Source of the DNA: SZAS-103 sp964640525
GTDB taxonomy: Bacteria > Pseudomonadota > Gammaproteobacteria > Xanthomonadales > Xanthomonadaceae
DNA length: 31,610 nt
Direction of reading: 5' to 3'
NCBI GenBank assembly: GCA_964640525.1
Contig: CAZXGS010000039.1
Location: 1 to 31,610, forward strand
In this document: in pieces, positions 16,591 to 24,961 of the stretch
Layout: the number at the start of each line of letters is the position of its first letter
Numbering within the stretch: the first letter of the stretch is position 1
Made by a program: the position numbers and the translations under genes
The notes under the pieces: model-generated
Database searches by the model: none
What the model saw: only the letters and a program-made list of their open reading frames with translations
What the model was told of the DNA's origin: nothing

Positions 16591-18129
16591 TCACGACGTC
16601 GCTATACGCAGCGTGTAGCCGATTCTGGCCATCTCCTCGCGCTCGCGATCCAGGTCCTGTCCGGTCAGTGCATGATCGCGCAGCCACACGCCCGGCAACT
16701 GCAGGTGCAAGGTGCGAGCGTCCACTGCCAGCCTGGCCTCCGGCAACGGGTCGCGATCGTGGCTGCGCTGCAGCAGTACCGCAAGCCGCAGAAACAAGGC
16801 GCAGCGCAGGGTCGGGGCATGCAGTCGCTCCGGCAGCAGGTCGATTCGCCCGACGGCGATCTCGCGACGCTGGCAACCCACCAGGGTCGCCAGCACCTGT
16901 TGCTCGGTCCGGGAGAAGCCGGCGATGTCGGAGTGCTCAATCAGGTAGGCACCGTGGCGATGGTGCTGGCTGTGCGCGACCGCCAGGCCCAGCTCGTGCA
17001 GGCGTGCTGCCCAGGCGAGGGTGCGGCGGGCGTCGGCGTCCATCTCCCATCCCGACGCGGCCTGGTCGAACAACTGCAGCGTGGTGCGCTCGACCAGCGC
17101 GGCCTGGTCGCGGTCGATTCCGTAGCGGATCATCAGCGCGGCCACCGAGGCATCGCGCGGGTCGGCCTCGCCGGCGCGGCCGAGCATGTCGTACAGCACA
17201 CCCTCGCGCAGCGCGGCGGTGCTGGTGTGCATGCGCGGGATGCCCAATTCGTTGAATGCCGCCTGCAGCACCAGCAAGCCACCGACGATTACCGGCCGGC
17301 GTTCGGCGGTCAAGCCCGGCAAGTCGATCTCAAAAATGTTGGGGAAGGCCAGCAACTGTTCGCTCAGTTCGGCCAGCGCGGTGGGGGTGATGCCGGCGCG
17401 GGCAAGTTTCATCGCCGCCACCATCCGCGCGATCGCCTTGATCGTGCCGGATGATCCGATGGTTTCGGTCCAGCCGCGTGCACGATAGTTGCGTGCGAAT
17501 TGCTGGAACTCGGCCGACACCTCGGTCAGGCCCTGCTTCCAGCGCTGGCGGTCCAGCCTGCCCTCGGGAAAGAACCGGCGCGTGCTGGCCACGCATCCCA
17601 CCTGCAGGCTCTCGCGTTCCAGCGGCTGCAAGCCCTGGCCGATGATGAATTCGGTGGACCCGCCGCCGATGTCGATCACCAGCCGACGCCTGGCGTGCGC
17701 GGGCAGGGCATGGGCGACGCCGAGGTAGATCAGGCGGGCCTCCTCGCGTCCGGAGATGATCTCCACCGCGTGGCCCAGCGCCGCTTCTGCCGGCTGCAGG
17801 AAACCACGCGGGTCGCGCAGCTGGCGCACGGTGTTGGTTGCCACCACGCGCACGCACCTGGCAGGCAGGCCGCGGATGCGCTGGCCGAAGCGCCGCAGGC
17901 AGTCGAGTGCGCGTTGCGCCACGTCCTCGCGCAAGCCGCCGTGCGCGTCCAGGCCCTCGGCGAGGCGAACCGTCTCGCGCAGGCGATCCACGATCCGCAA
18001 CTGGCCGAGCACGCATCGCGCCACCACCATGTGGAAGCTGTTGGAGCCCAAGTCCAGGGCCGCCAGCAGGTCGCCGTCGACGATCGTGCCCGCGGGAAGT
18101 TGCGCGTCGTCGGGGTGCGAGGTGGTCAT
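16591..18129 (-). CDS. ppx: Exopolyphosphatase
   Basis: Ppx removes terminal phosphates from inorganic polyphosphate (and in related proteins also hydrolyses pppGpp). The 512-residue product matches E. coli Ppx in length (513). The ASKHA-fold phosphate-binding motifs are visible: LAALDLGSNSFHMVVAR (phosphate-1), ATNTVRQ, ISGREEARLIYLGV, DIGGGSTEFIIG (phosphate-2) and IGSSGTIKAIARM. The C-terminal half is the HD-like domain (ARLHELGLAVAHSQHHRHGAYLIEHSD). The start overlaps the ppk1 stop by ATGA, so the kinase and phosphatase are translationally coupled. A very long frame continues upstream through ppk1, but that part is antiframe shadow; the start at MTTSHPDD is where homologues begin. Confidence 0.96.
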   Translation of the reverse strand: MTTSHPDDAQLPAGTIVDGDLLAALDLGSNSFHMVVARCVLGQLRIVDRLRETVRLAEGLDAHGGLREDVAQRALDCLRRFGQRIRGLPARCVRVVATNTVRQLRDPRGFLQPAEAALGHAVEIISGREEARLIYLGVAHALPAHARRRLVIDIGGGSTEFIIGQGLQPLERESLQVGCVASTRRFFPEGRLDRQRWKQGLTEVSAEFQQFARNYRARGWTETIGSSGTIKAIARMVAAMKLARAGITPTALAELSEQLLAFPNIFEIDLPGLTAERRPVIVGGLLVLQAAFNELGIPRMHTSTAALREGVLYDMLGRAGEADPRDASVAALMIRYGIDRDQAALVERTTLQLFDQAASGWEMDADARRTLAWAARLHELGLAVAHSQHHRHGAYLIEHSDIAGFSRTEQQVLATLVGCQRREIAVGRIDLLPERLHAPTLRCALFLRLAVLLQRSHDRDPLPEARLAVDARTLHLQLPGVWLRDHALTGQDLDREREEMARIGYTLRIATS

Positions 18130-20273
18130 CCGTCGGCGCACAACCGCGCCAGCAAGTCGGCCTGCGCGCAATACGGCGGTTCGCCGGCGTGCGGGCCAAC
18201 CGGCACGTAGTCGCCGTCGGCGCGCAGTTCCCACGCCTGCACGTTGTCGTGCAGGTAATTGTCCAGGGCTTCGGCGCGCACGCGGGCTCCAAGCTCCTCG
18301 TCCAGGATCGGGAAGCAGGTCTCCACCCGGCGCAGCAGGTTGCGGTCCATCCAGTCGGCGCTGGAGCACCAGGTTTCCTCGGCGCCGTCGTTGGCGAACC
18401 AGTACACCCGGCTGTGTTCCAGGAAGCGTCCGACCACCGAGCGCACGCGGATGTTCTCCGACAGGCCAGGCACCCCCGGGCGCAGCGCGCAGGCGCCGCG
18501 CACGATCAGGTCGATCTGTACGCCGGCTTGCGAGGCGGCATACAGCGCATCCATGACCCCGATCTCGGTCAGTGCATTCATGCGTGCCAGGATCCGTGCC
18601 GGTTTGCCGGCCCGCGCGTATTTCGCCTCGCGTTCGATCTTCTTCAGCAGTGCCCGGTGCAGGGTGAACGGCGACTGCAGCAGGCGCTTGAGCTTGATGG
18701 TCGGCGCCAGTCCCGACAGTTGCTGGAACAGCAGGTTGACGTCCTCGCCGAACTCGGCGTCGGCGGTGATCAGGCCGATGTCGGTGTAGGCGCGCGCGGT
18801 GCCGGCGTGGTAATTGCCGGTGGACAAATGGACGTAGCGGCGCAGGCGGGTGCGCTCGCGGCGCACGATCAGCAGCATCTTGGCGTGGGTCTTGTAACCG
18901 ACCACGCCGTACACCACCTGAACCCCGGCCTCCTGCAGGCGGTCGGCGAGGCGGATGTTGGCCTCCTCGTCGAAGCGCGCGCGCAGTTCCACCACCACCG
19001 TGACGTCCTTGCCGCTGCGCGAGGCCTCGATCAGATGCTCGACCATCACCGAGTCGCGGCCGGTGCGGTACAGGGTCTGCTTGATCGCCAGCACGTCGGG
19101 ATCGCGCGCAGCTTCCTTGAGCAGGTCGATCACGGTCGTGAACGCATCGAAGGGATGGTGCAGCAGGATGTCGTTGCGGCGGATGTGATCGAAGATCTCG
19201 TCCGCCTCCAGCGCCAGCACGCGCGGCCGGAACGGCGGGAACTTCAGCTCCGGTCGATCCACCAGACCGTAGATCTGCATCGCGCGGTTGAGGTTGACAG
19301 GGCCGTCCACGCGATAGACGGCGTTCTCGTCGAGCTCGAAATTCTTCAGCAGCAACTTGACGATCGAGGCCGGGCAATCGGCGCTGATCTCCAGTCGCAT
19401 CGCGCGCAGAAAGCCGCGGCTGGCCAGCTCGCCCTTGAGCGCGTGGGCGAGGTTTTCCATCTCGTCCTCGTCCACTGACAACTCGCTGTTGCGGGTGACC
19501 CGGAACTGCCACGCGCCCTTGACCTGCATGCCGGGCAGGATGTCCTCGACGAACGCCGTCAAGACGTGGCTGAGCAGGACGAAGTCGTGCGCGCCGCCGG
19601 ACAGTTCGGCCGGCAACTGGATCACCCGGCGCAGCGAGCGCGGCGCGCGCACGATCGCCATGTGGCTGTTGCGGCCGAACGCATCCTTGCCCTCGCACGA
19701 CACCACGATGTTGAGCGACTTGTTGAGGATGCCCGGGAACGGATGCGCCGGGTCCAGCCCCAGCGGCGAGAGCACCGGCAGGATCTCGTGGCGGAAGAAG
19801 CGTCGCAACCAGCGCTTGTGGGCGCCGTTCCAGGCCTCGGGAGGCAGCACGCGGATGCCCGCGGCGGCCAGTTCCGGCAGCAGCACCTTCCACTGCGCGT
19901 ACTGCGACTGCACCAGGCGGTGCGCGCGCTCGTGGATCAGCCGCAACGCGGTCGCTGCACCCAGTCCGTCCGGACCAGTGGCGCCACCGCCGAACTGCAA
20001 CTGGTGGTTGATTGCCGCCACCCGCACCTCGAAGAACTCGTCCAGGTTGGTGCAGGCGATGCACAGGTAGCGCAACCGCTCCAGCAGCGGGATCGACGGG
20101 TCGTGGGCCTGCGCGAGCACGCGTTCGTTGAAGGCGATCTGCGACAGCTCGCGGTTGAGGTAGGCCGAGCGGTGGGCGGGATCCTCCGTGGCTGGCACGG
20201 CATCGCTGGCAGGCGCGGTGGCGGTCGCCGGCGGCGCCTGATCGGTGGACACCTCTTTCTTGCGGGCCTTCAT
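18126..20273 (-). CDS. ppk: Polyphosphate kinase 1
   Basis: PPK1 makes long-chain polyphosphate reversibly from ATP. The 715-residue protein begins with a Pro/Ala/Thr-rich leader of about 30 residues, then the family N-terminus YLNRELSQIAFNERVL, the CTNLDEFFEVRV region, NDILLHHPFDAFTTV, and two catalytic phospholipase-D-like halves. The autophosphorylated His463 lies in YKTHAK and the second catalytic His482 in VHLSTGNYH; their spacing of 19 equals that of His435 and His454 in the E. coli enzyme. WCSSADWMDRNLLRRVE near the C-terminus is also characteristic. It is followed by ppx with a 4-bp overlap. The BepA-like protease gene lies 116 bp upstream on the same strand. No convincing Pho box was seen in that gap. 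Confidence 0.97.
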   Translation of the reverse strand: MKARKKEVSTDQAPPATATAPASDAVPATEDPAHRSAYLNRELSQIAFNERVLAQAHDPSIPLLERLRYLCIACTNLDEFFEVRVAAINHQLQFGGGATGPDGLGAATALRLIHERAHRLVQSQYAQWKVLLPELAAAGIRVLPPEAWNGAHKRWLRRFFRHEILPVLSPLGLDPAHPFPGILNKSLNIVVSCEGKDAFGRNSHMAIVRAPRSLRRVIQLPAELSGGAHDFVLLSHVLTAFVEDILPGMQVKGAWQFRVTRNSELSVDEDEMENLAHALKGELASRGFLRAMRLEISADCPASIVKLLLKNFELDENAVYRVDGPVNLNRAMQIYGLVDRPELKFPPFRPRVLALEADEIFDHIRRNDILLHHPFDAFTTVIDLLKEAARDPDVLAIKQTLYRTGRDSVMVEHLIEASRSGKDVTVVVELRARFDEEANIRLADRLQEAGVQVVYGVVGYKTHAKMLLIVRRERTRLRRYVHLSTGNYHAGTARAYTDIGLITADAEFGEDVNLLFQQLSGLAPTIKLKRLLQSPFTLHRALLKKIEREAKYARAGKPARILARMNALTEIGVMDALYAASQAGVQIDLIVRGACALRPGVPGLSENIRVRSVVGRFLEHSRVYWFANDGAEETWCSSADWMDRNLLRRVETCFPILDEELGARVRAEALDNYLHDNVQAWELRADGDYVPVGPHAGEPPYCAQADLLARLCADG

Positions 20274-20389
20274 TGCTCGTTCGCCAGTGCGCCGATGACC
20301 GCAAGGCGGCGGTCTGGCTCACCAGTGTCGCACGGGCGCGGCAGGGAGTCGGGAAATCCGGCGTGATTGCCGGCGTCGGCGCGATGCCT

Positions 20390-22048
20390 TCAACCGGGCC
20401 CGAAGTGCAGTCCGACCTGCAACTGGCGATCGGGCTGTCCGGGCCGGATACCCTGCTTCTGCATTTCCAGCACGACCGGCTTCCAGGCCTCGATCCGCGC
20501 CTCGATCCGTGCCCGCGCGTAATAGTCCAGGTCACTGCGGCGCTTGAGCGCTTCGAGCTGGTTGAGGGCATCCTCGGCGCGGCCGTTGAGGAAGGCCGCC
20601 ACCGCGTAGGCCTCGCCGGCGCGCGCGGTGTCGCCGGCGATCTCGCAGGCGCGCGCGAAGGTCTGCTGGTACTCCGGGTCCTCGCCGCTGGCATCGGCCA
20701 GCGGGCGCAGGATCGCTTGCGCCTGGCGACCGGCTGCCGGCGTGCCCGCCTGTCCCAGGGCCCCGGCGTAGCTCAGGATTGCGGCGCGGTTGCCGGGCCA
20801 ATGATCGAGGATGTTCCCGTACTGGGCGAGCGCAGCCTCGCGCTGACCGCCATGGAACTGTGCGCTGGCGATGGCCAGCTCCAGCCAAAGTGTCTGCGGA
20901 TGGCGAGTGGCGAGCGCGCGCAGGTCGGGCAGGGCGGCCAGTGCCTGTCCGTTTTCTATCATCGCCAGATCCAAGCCGTAGCGCTGGGCGTCGGTGAAGG
21001 CGGCCGGGTTCGCAGCGCGGATTTTTTCGTACTCGGACACCGCGGCGCTGCCGCTCTCGGCGCTGAGCACGCGCAGCCGCTCGCGTGCCCAAGGGTAGTC
21101 CACTCCCAATTGCGGCGTGGCACGTGCGCTGGCGATGGCCGTGCCTTTCAGTCCTGCCGGCAACAACAGGCTGCCGGGGTTGGGCAGGGTGTCGGCGGGG
21201 GCGGTCGTCTGCGGGCGGTTCTTGATCTGGCGCGCACGGTCGAACGCATCGCTGATGCGCGAGGAGGTGACCGGGTGATCGATCAGGAAGTCGGGCATCT
21301 TGTACTTGCCGTAGCCCTCGTCGCTGCGGTAAGCCGCCTGCATGCGCTGGAAGAACGTCGCCATCGCCACCGGGTCGTAACCGGCACGCGCCAGGGTCTG
21401 GATGCCAAGGTGGTCGGCTTCGGTCTCGTTGTCGCGGGTGAAGTTGATGCCCATCTGCGCCATCAGCCCGCTGCCGCTGGCCAGTGCAGCCTCGACCGCG
21501 TTGCCGCTGGAGTCGCTGTGCGACTGGGTGGACAGCGCGATCGCCGCCAGCATCGCCAGCACGATCGGGATCTGCGCCTTGCGTTCGGCCTCGACGTTGC
21601 GCAGCACGTGGTTCTGGGTGACGTGGGCGATCTCGTGCGACATCACCCCGGCCAGTTCGTCCTCGCTGCGGGTGAGCAGGATCAGGCCGGCGTTGACCGC
21701 CACGTAGCCGCCCAGGGTGGCAAAGGCATTGACTTCGCGGGACTTGACCAGGAAGAAATGGAAGGTCTGCGAGGGGCGGTTGCTGGCCGCGCCCAGGCGG
21801 TCACCGACACCTTGCAGCCAGCCTTCCAGCAACGGGTCTTCCAGCACCAGGCCTTCCTTGCGCAGTTCGCGGAAGGTCATCAGGCCGTACTGGTCCTGTT
21901 CGGCGGGGGTGATGATCTGGGCTGCGCTGGAGCCCATGTCCGGCAGGTTGGTCTCGCTGCCCAGGGCGAAGGCGGTGGGCATGCATCCCACGGCAAGGCT
22001 GAGGATGCTGGCAAGGATCGCGGTGGCGATCGGCGCACGCGGCGGCAT
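20390..22048 (-). CDS. BepA-like periplasmic M48 metalloprotease with TPR region
   Basis: A 552-residue secreted protease/chaperone similar to BepA (YfgC), which handles stalled or misassembled LptD and other outer-membrane proteins. It has a signal peptide (APIATAILASILSLAVGCMPTAFA; the Cys is followed by Met, so a lipoprotein is less likely), the DQYGLMTFREL segment, and the zinc motif HEIAH (His138, His142) with Glu in NFTRDNETEADHLGIQTLARAGYDP. FLIDHPVTSSRISDA, typical of the family, follows. From about residue 330 the protein is made of TPR-like helical repeats (DAQRYGLDLAMIENGQ, WLELAIASAQFHGGQREAALAQY), as in BepA; the total is somewhat longer than the E. coli protein (487). I start at MPPRAPIATAIL because the in-frame sequence upstream is unlike a signal peptide. 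It lies upstream of ppk-ppx and divergent from the glutaredoxin gene. Confidence 0.92.
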   Translation of the reverse strand: MPPRAPIATAILASILSLAVGCMPTAFALGSETNLPDMGSSAAQIITPAEQDQYGLMTFRELRKEGLVLEDPLLEGWLQGVGDRLGAASNRPSQTFHFFLVKSREVNAFATLGGYVAVNAGLILLTRSEDELAGVMSHEIAHVTQNHVLRNVEAERKAQIPIVLAMLAAIALSTQSHSDSSGNAVEAALASGSGLMAQMGINFTRDNETEADHLGIQTLARAGYDPVAMATFFQRMQAAYRSDEGYGKYKMPDFLIDHPVTSSRISDAFDRARQIKNRPQTTAPADTLPNPGSLLLPAGLKGTAIASARATPQLGVDYPWARERLRVLSAESGSAAVSEYEKIRAANPAAFTDAQRYGLDLAMIENGQALAALPDLRALATRHPQTLWLELAIASAQFHGGQREAALAQYGNILDHWPGNRAAILSYAGALGQAGTPAAGRQAQAILRPLADASGEDPEYQQTFARACEIAGDTARAGEAYAVAAFLNGRAEDALNQLEALKRRSDLDYYARARIEARIEAWKPVVLEMQKQGIRPGQPDRQLQVGLHFGPG

Positions 22049-22216
22049 GTGGCACCCTGGAGTGAGTTCCGCGCGCAGCATGCGCCCGGCAACCCGGCCG
22101 CAACGTGAACCGCGGACGAGGGCAGGATTGAATTGAACCATGTCCGGACCCATTGCGCTGCGGGTGTGCAAGCCTTCGGATTTCCAGACCACGAGCGCAG
22201 CCGCCAGGTTCCCGCC

Positions 22217-22480
22217 ATGACCGATGCCCATGCCATCACCCTCTACACCACGGCCGCCTGCCCCTACTGCGTGGCGGCCAAGAATTTTCTCGCCAGCCGC
22301 GGCCTGCGCTGGGTCGAGGTGCGCGTGGATACCGACGGCGCGCAGCGGGTGGCACTGGTGCAGCGCACCGGCCGCACCAGCGTGCCGCAGATCTTCATCG
22401 GCGACACGCATGTGGGCGGCTATGATGAACTGGTTGCGCTGGATCGCCGCGGCGGGCTGATGCCAATGGCGGGGCAATGA
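22217..22480 (+). CDS. grxC: Glutaredoxin 3
   Basis: An 87-residue class I glutaredoxin, a cytosolic glutathione-dependent disulfide reductase. It has the redox motif CPYC in LYTTAACPYCVAAKNFL, the cis-Pro loop TSVPQIFIGD, and the glutathione-binding GGYDEL. The start at MTDAHAIT matches the family; an ATG 28 codons upstream would add a non-homologous leader that overlaps the divergent promoter region. Sixty bases separate it from the CMD-family gene downstream, another thiol-redox protein, so the two may form one small unit. Confidence 0.96.
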   Translation: MTDAHAITLYTTAACPYCVAAKNFLASRGLRWVEVRVDTDGAQRVALVQRTGRTSVPQIFIGDTHVGGYDELVALDRRGGLMPMAGQ

Positions 22481-22541
22481 TTCCGGTCTTCGTGCCGATC
22501 CGACGTTCCCTTCGCCGCCTGCCGTCCATGCCGGAGCCAAC

Positions 22542-22940
22542 ATGAGCGATGCCAGCAGCCCCGACCGCCTGACCGAGTTCACCGCCTTCCGCCAGCGCAT
22601 GAACGAGCGCATCCTGGGCGAGGACAATCAGGTCATTCGCCGCTTCTTCGCGCTCGACACCCAGACCTACCGGCCCGGCGCGCTGGACGGCAAGACCAAG
22701 GAACTGCTGGGCCTGGTCGCCTCGATGGTGCTGCGCTGCGACGACTGCATCAGCTACCACATCGCCCAGTGCAGGGACGCCGGGGTGAGCCGGGTGGAGT
22801 TCTTCGAGACGTTCTCGGTGGCTCTGGTGGTGGGCGGCAGCATCGTCATCCCCCACCTGCGGCGCGGGGTGGATTTTCTCGATCGGCTCGAAGCCTCCGC
22901 CGCGGCCGCGACCGCAGTCACGCCGCATCCGCACGCGTAA
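22542..22940 (+). CDS. Carboxymuconolactone decarboxylase family (AhpD-like) protein
   Basis: A 132-residue protein of the CMD/AhpD superfamily. The active-site pattern of AhpD, E-x11-C-x2-C-x3-H, is fully present: Glu54, Cys66, Cys69 and His73 in KTKELLGLVASMVLRCDDCISYH (split here as KTKELLGLVASMV and LRCDDCISYH). Preceding and following helices fit the all-alpha AhpD fold (NQVIRRFFALDTQTY; GVSRVEFFETFSVALVVGGS). The intact CxxC and His point to a thiol-dependent peroxidase-like activity and not to carboxymuconolactone decarboxylation. The substrate is not known. A GGAG six bases before the ATG supports the start. The extreme C-terminus is Ala-rich with His residues. Confidence 0.92.
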   Translation: MSDASSPDRLTEFTAFRQRMNERILGEDNQVIRRFFALDTQTYRPGALDGKTKELLGLVASMVLRCDDCISYHIAQCRDAGVSRVEFFETFSVALVVGGSIVIPHLRRGVDFLDRLEASAAAATAVTPHPHA

Positions 22941-22965
22941 AGCGCGATTCGCCCGAAGAGGGCGC

Positions 22966-24774
22966 TCAACGCTCGTACGCGCCGCGGTCGATGCGCACGC
23001 CCTGGACGCGGTTGTCGCCATCGAAATCCGTCGGCCCGGAGGTCGCCAGGCCGAAGTTGCCGCCGTGGTCGATGGCAGGCGATCCATCGGCCAGGCCCAG
23101 GTCGAAGCTCGCCGCCGCAGTGCTGACGAAGTGCGGGTCGGTGAGCATGCCGTGTGCTTCCCCTCCGCTTGCGGCGCGGAACGCCGACAAGCTGGCGTGG
23201 GTCTTGTTGGCCCAGCGCCAGCGCACCTTGGCCGTGCCGTTGCTGGCGTCGTACAGGTCGTAGTCCAGGCTTGCCGGCGCGCTGTTTGCGGCCACGAAAC
23301 TGTTGACCACCAGCGCCTGCGAGTTGGCGAACACGATGTTGTTCCGGAACACGTTGGCGTTGGCATGGAACTGGATCACGAACTCACCGCTGCCCGAATG
23401 GGTGGTGTCGTTCTCGAACAGGGTGTTGTTGGCGATGGTGCAGTTTTCGGTGCCGCCCACGCCGTTGGCGTAGCCGCCGATCGAGACGCCGGCGATGGTG
23501 CTGAAAGTGATGAGGTTGTTGCGCGCAGTGACGAAGCTGGTCGTCCGGCCCTTGTGTTCGCTGGCCAGCTCGATGCCGATGTCGGCATGGTCCACCGAAT
23601 TGCGCTCGATCACGATGCGGGTGCCGCCATCGACGTAGATGCCGTCGGCACCCGGCTGGTTGCCGTAGGCCGGATTGCTGGTCGAGGTGATGTTCCAGAC
23701 CCGGTTGTCGGCGATCCAGCCGTCGCGCGCCTGGTCCACGTCGCTGCTGGGTGCGGTCTGCTCGAAGCCGATGGCGTCGATGCCGATGTTGTCGTTGTCG
23801 TGCACCCGGTTGTTCGTCACCTGCCATTGCTGGACGTTGCCGTTGACGCTCAGCGACTCGCTGTAGCCGGTTGTGAGGTGGTCGAGCTCGTTGCCGTCGA
23901 TCACCAGTTGGCTGATCGGGGTGGTGGCACTGCCGTAGATCGCCATGCCCAGCGCGTCGCCGGCGGACGTCTTGACCGTGGTGGTGATGTCGTGGATGTG
24001 GTTGTCGAGGATCTCGATGTGATCTCCGGAGCCCCAGACGTAGATTCCCAACGGTACCTTGCTGGCCGAGGAGGAAGTGAAGTTGCGGATTTCGAAGCCG
24101 ATCAGGCGGACCCAACTGGCATTGTGCAGTGTGAACAGGCCCTGCTGGCCGCCATTGCCGACCGTCTTGCCGGTGCCATCGAGGATCGCGGCTTCGCCTG
24201 GCGCCGCGGCGATGGTGGTGAAGCCGGCGCTGGCGCTGCCGCCGAGGGTGACGGTGACGACCTCGTGATACACGCCGGCATGCACCAGCACCGTACTGCC
24301 CGCCGGGATCGTGGAGGCTGCGTGCTGGATCGTCTTCCAGGGCGTGGCTGCGCTGCCGTCGGCGCCATCGTTGCCGGTCGTGGCGACATGGAAGGTCGCG
24401 CCGGGGGATGCCGGAGCGGCGATGAGACTGACGGAGGCGTTGGCACGTCGCCGTGGATCGGCCGTGGGCACGGCCTCGACGGTGGAGGTAAAAGGAGATG
24501 CGACGTCGGCGGGTGCCGTGAACAGCCCGCCGGAAGAGATCGTTCCGATTCCCGGTGCCCCGCCGGGCACGCCGTCGACCATCCAGGTGACGGTCTGGTC
24601 GCTCGATCCGCTGACGTTGGCCTTGAACTGCGCCTGCGCGCCCGGCGCCGTGGTGACCTGGCGCGGGCTGACACTCACCCCCACGCTGGCTTGGGCAGTC
24701 GCCAGCAGGCACGCCGAGGTTGCTGCGATGAGCGCGATCATTCCGATGCGGTGACGGCGCAGGTTCGCTGACAT
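22966..24774 (-). CDS. Secreted right-handed parallel beta-helix protein
   Basis: A 602-residue exported protein. It has a signal peptide (RIGMIALIAATSACLLATAQA), then an Ig-like domain of about 90 residues (VGVSVSPRQVTTAPGAQAQF, QTVTWMVDGVPGG, GGLFTAPADV), as found in bacterial surface proteins. From about residue 130 there is a beta-helix of the pectate-lyase-like type: FHVATTGNDGADGSAATPW and TIQHAASTIPAGSTVLVHAG form the typical entry, and many PbH1-like rungs follow (LIGFEIRNF, IEILDNHIHDI, LVIDGNELDHL, NTLFENDTT). The C-terminus, LTDPHFVSTAA then LADGSPAIDHG and RIDRGAYER, matches the common end of beta-helix surface proteins of the choice-of-anchor Q kind. It is probably a carbohydrate-active or adhesive protein; no catalytic residues could be assigned. 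Confidence 0.88.
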   Translation of the reverse strand: MSANLRRHRIGMIALIAATSACLLATAQASVGVSVSPRQVTTAPGAQAQFKANVSGSSDQTVTWMVDGVPGGAPGIGTISSGGLFTAPADVASPFTSTVEAVPTADPRRRANASVSLIAAPASPGATFHVATTGNDGADGSAATPWKTIQHAASTIPAGSTVLVHAGVYHEVVTVTLGGSASAGFTTIAAAPGEAAILDGTGKTVGNGGQQGLFTLHNASWVRLIGFEIRNFTSSSASKVPLGIYVWGSGDHIEILDNHIHDITTTVKTSAGDALGMAIYGSATTPISQLVIDGNELDHLTTGYSESLSVNGNVQQWQVTNNRVHDNDNIGIDAIGFEQTAPSSDVDQARDGWIADNRVWNITSTSNPAYGNQPGADGIYVDGGTRIVIERNSVDHADIGIELASEHKGRTTSFVTARNNLITFSTIAGVSIGGYANGVGGTENCTIANNTLFENDTTHSGSGEFVIQFHANANVFRNNIVFANSQALVVNSFVAANSAPASLDYDLYDASNGTAKVRWRWANKTHASLSAFRAASGGEAHGMLTDPHFVSTAAASFDLGLADGSPAIDHGGNFGLATSGPTDFDGDNRVQGVRIDRGAYER

Positions 24775-24899
24775 CTCGTTTGATCCTTCCCGGTAGCCGT
24801 CACGTCGCCCCTGAACGCGGCGACTGGTTGCACGATGGCGCACCGGCGTGCCTTGCAACGTGATGCGGGTCACGGTTTGGTCGCGGCCGGCGGGTGCTC

Positions 24900-24908
24900 T
24901 GGCATAAT
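24900..24908 (+). promoter_or_regulatory. Extended -10 element before the isocitrate dehydrogenase gene
   Basis: TGGCATAAT matches an extended -10 (TGn followed by a TATAAT-like hexamer with one mismatch). It stands out in otherwise very GC-rich sequence, about 54 bp upstream of the start codon. No good -35 box is seen at 17 bp, which is common for extended -10 promoters. The downstream leader is short and has no obvious riboswitch. Confidence 0.45.
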
Positions 24909-24961
24909 TTGCGGCTTGCGGCGACCGCAACGGTCCGCCGTCCTCCCGACGACGGAAGCCC

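Noticed and set aside
17838..19478. A 546-codon plus-strand frame inside ppx-ppk1
   Set aside because: Antisense shadow; the minus strand encodes proteins with conserved catalytic motifs.
16591..20694. A single open frame of 1367 codons covering ppx and ppk1
   Set aside because: Only its last 512 codons (ppx) look like protein; the rest is the Arg/Ala/Pro-rich shadow of ppk1 in another frame.
23065..24771. A 568-codon plus-strand frame opposite the beta-helix gene
   Set aside because: The minus-strand frame has a signal peptide and family motifs; the plus frame is Val/Asp/Ala-rich antisense.
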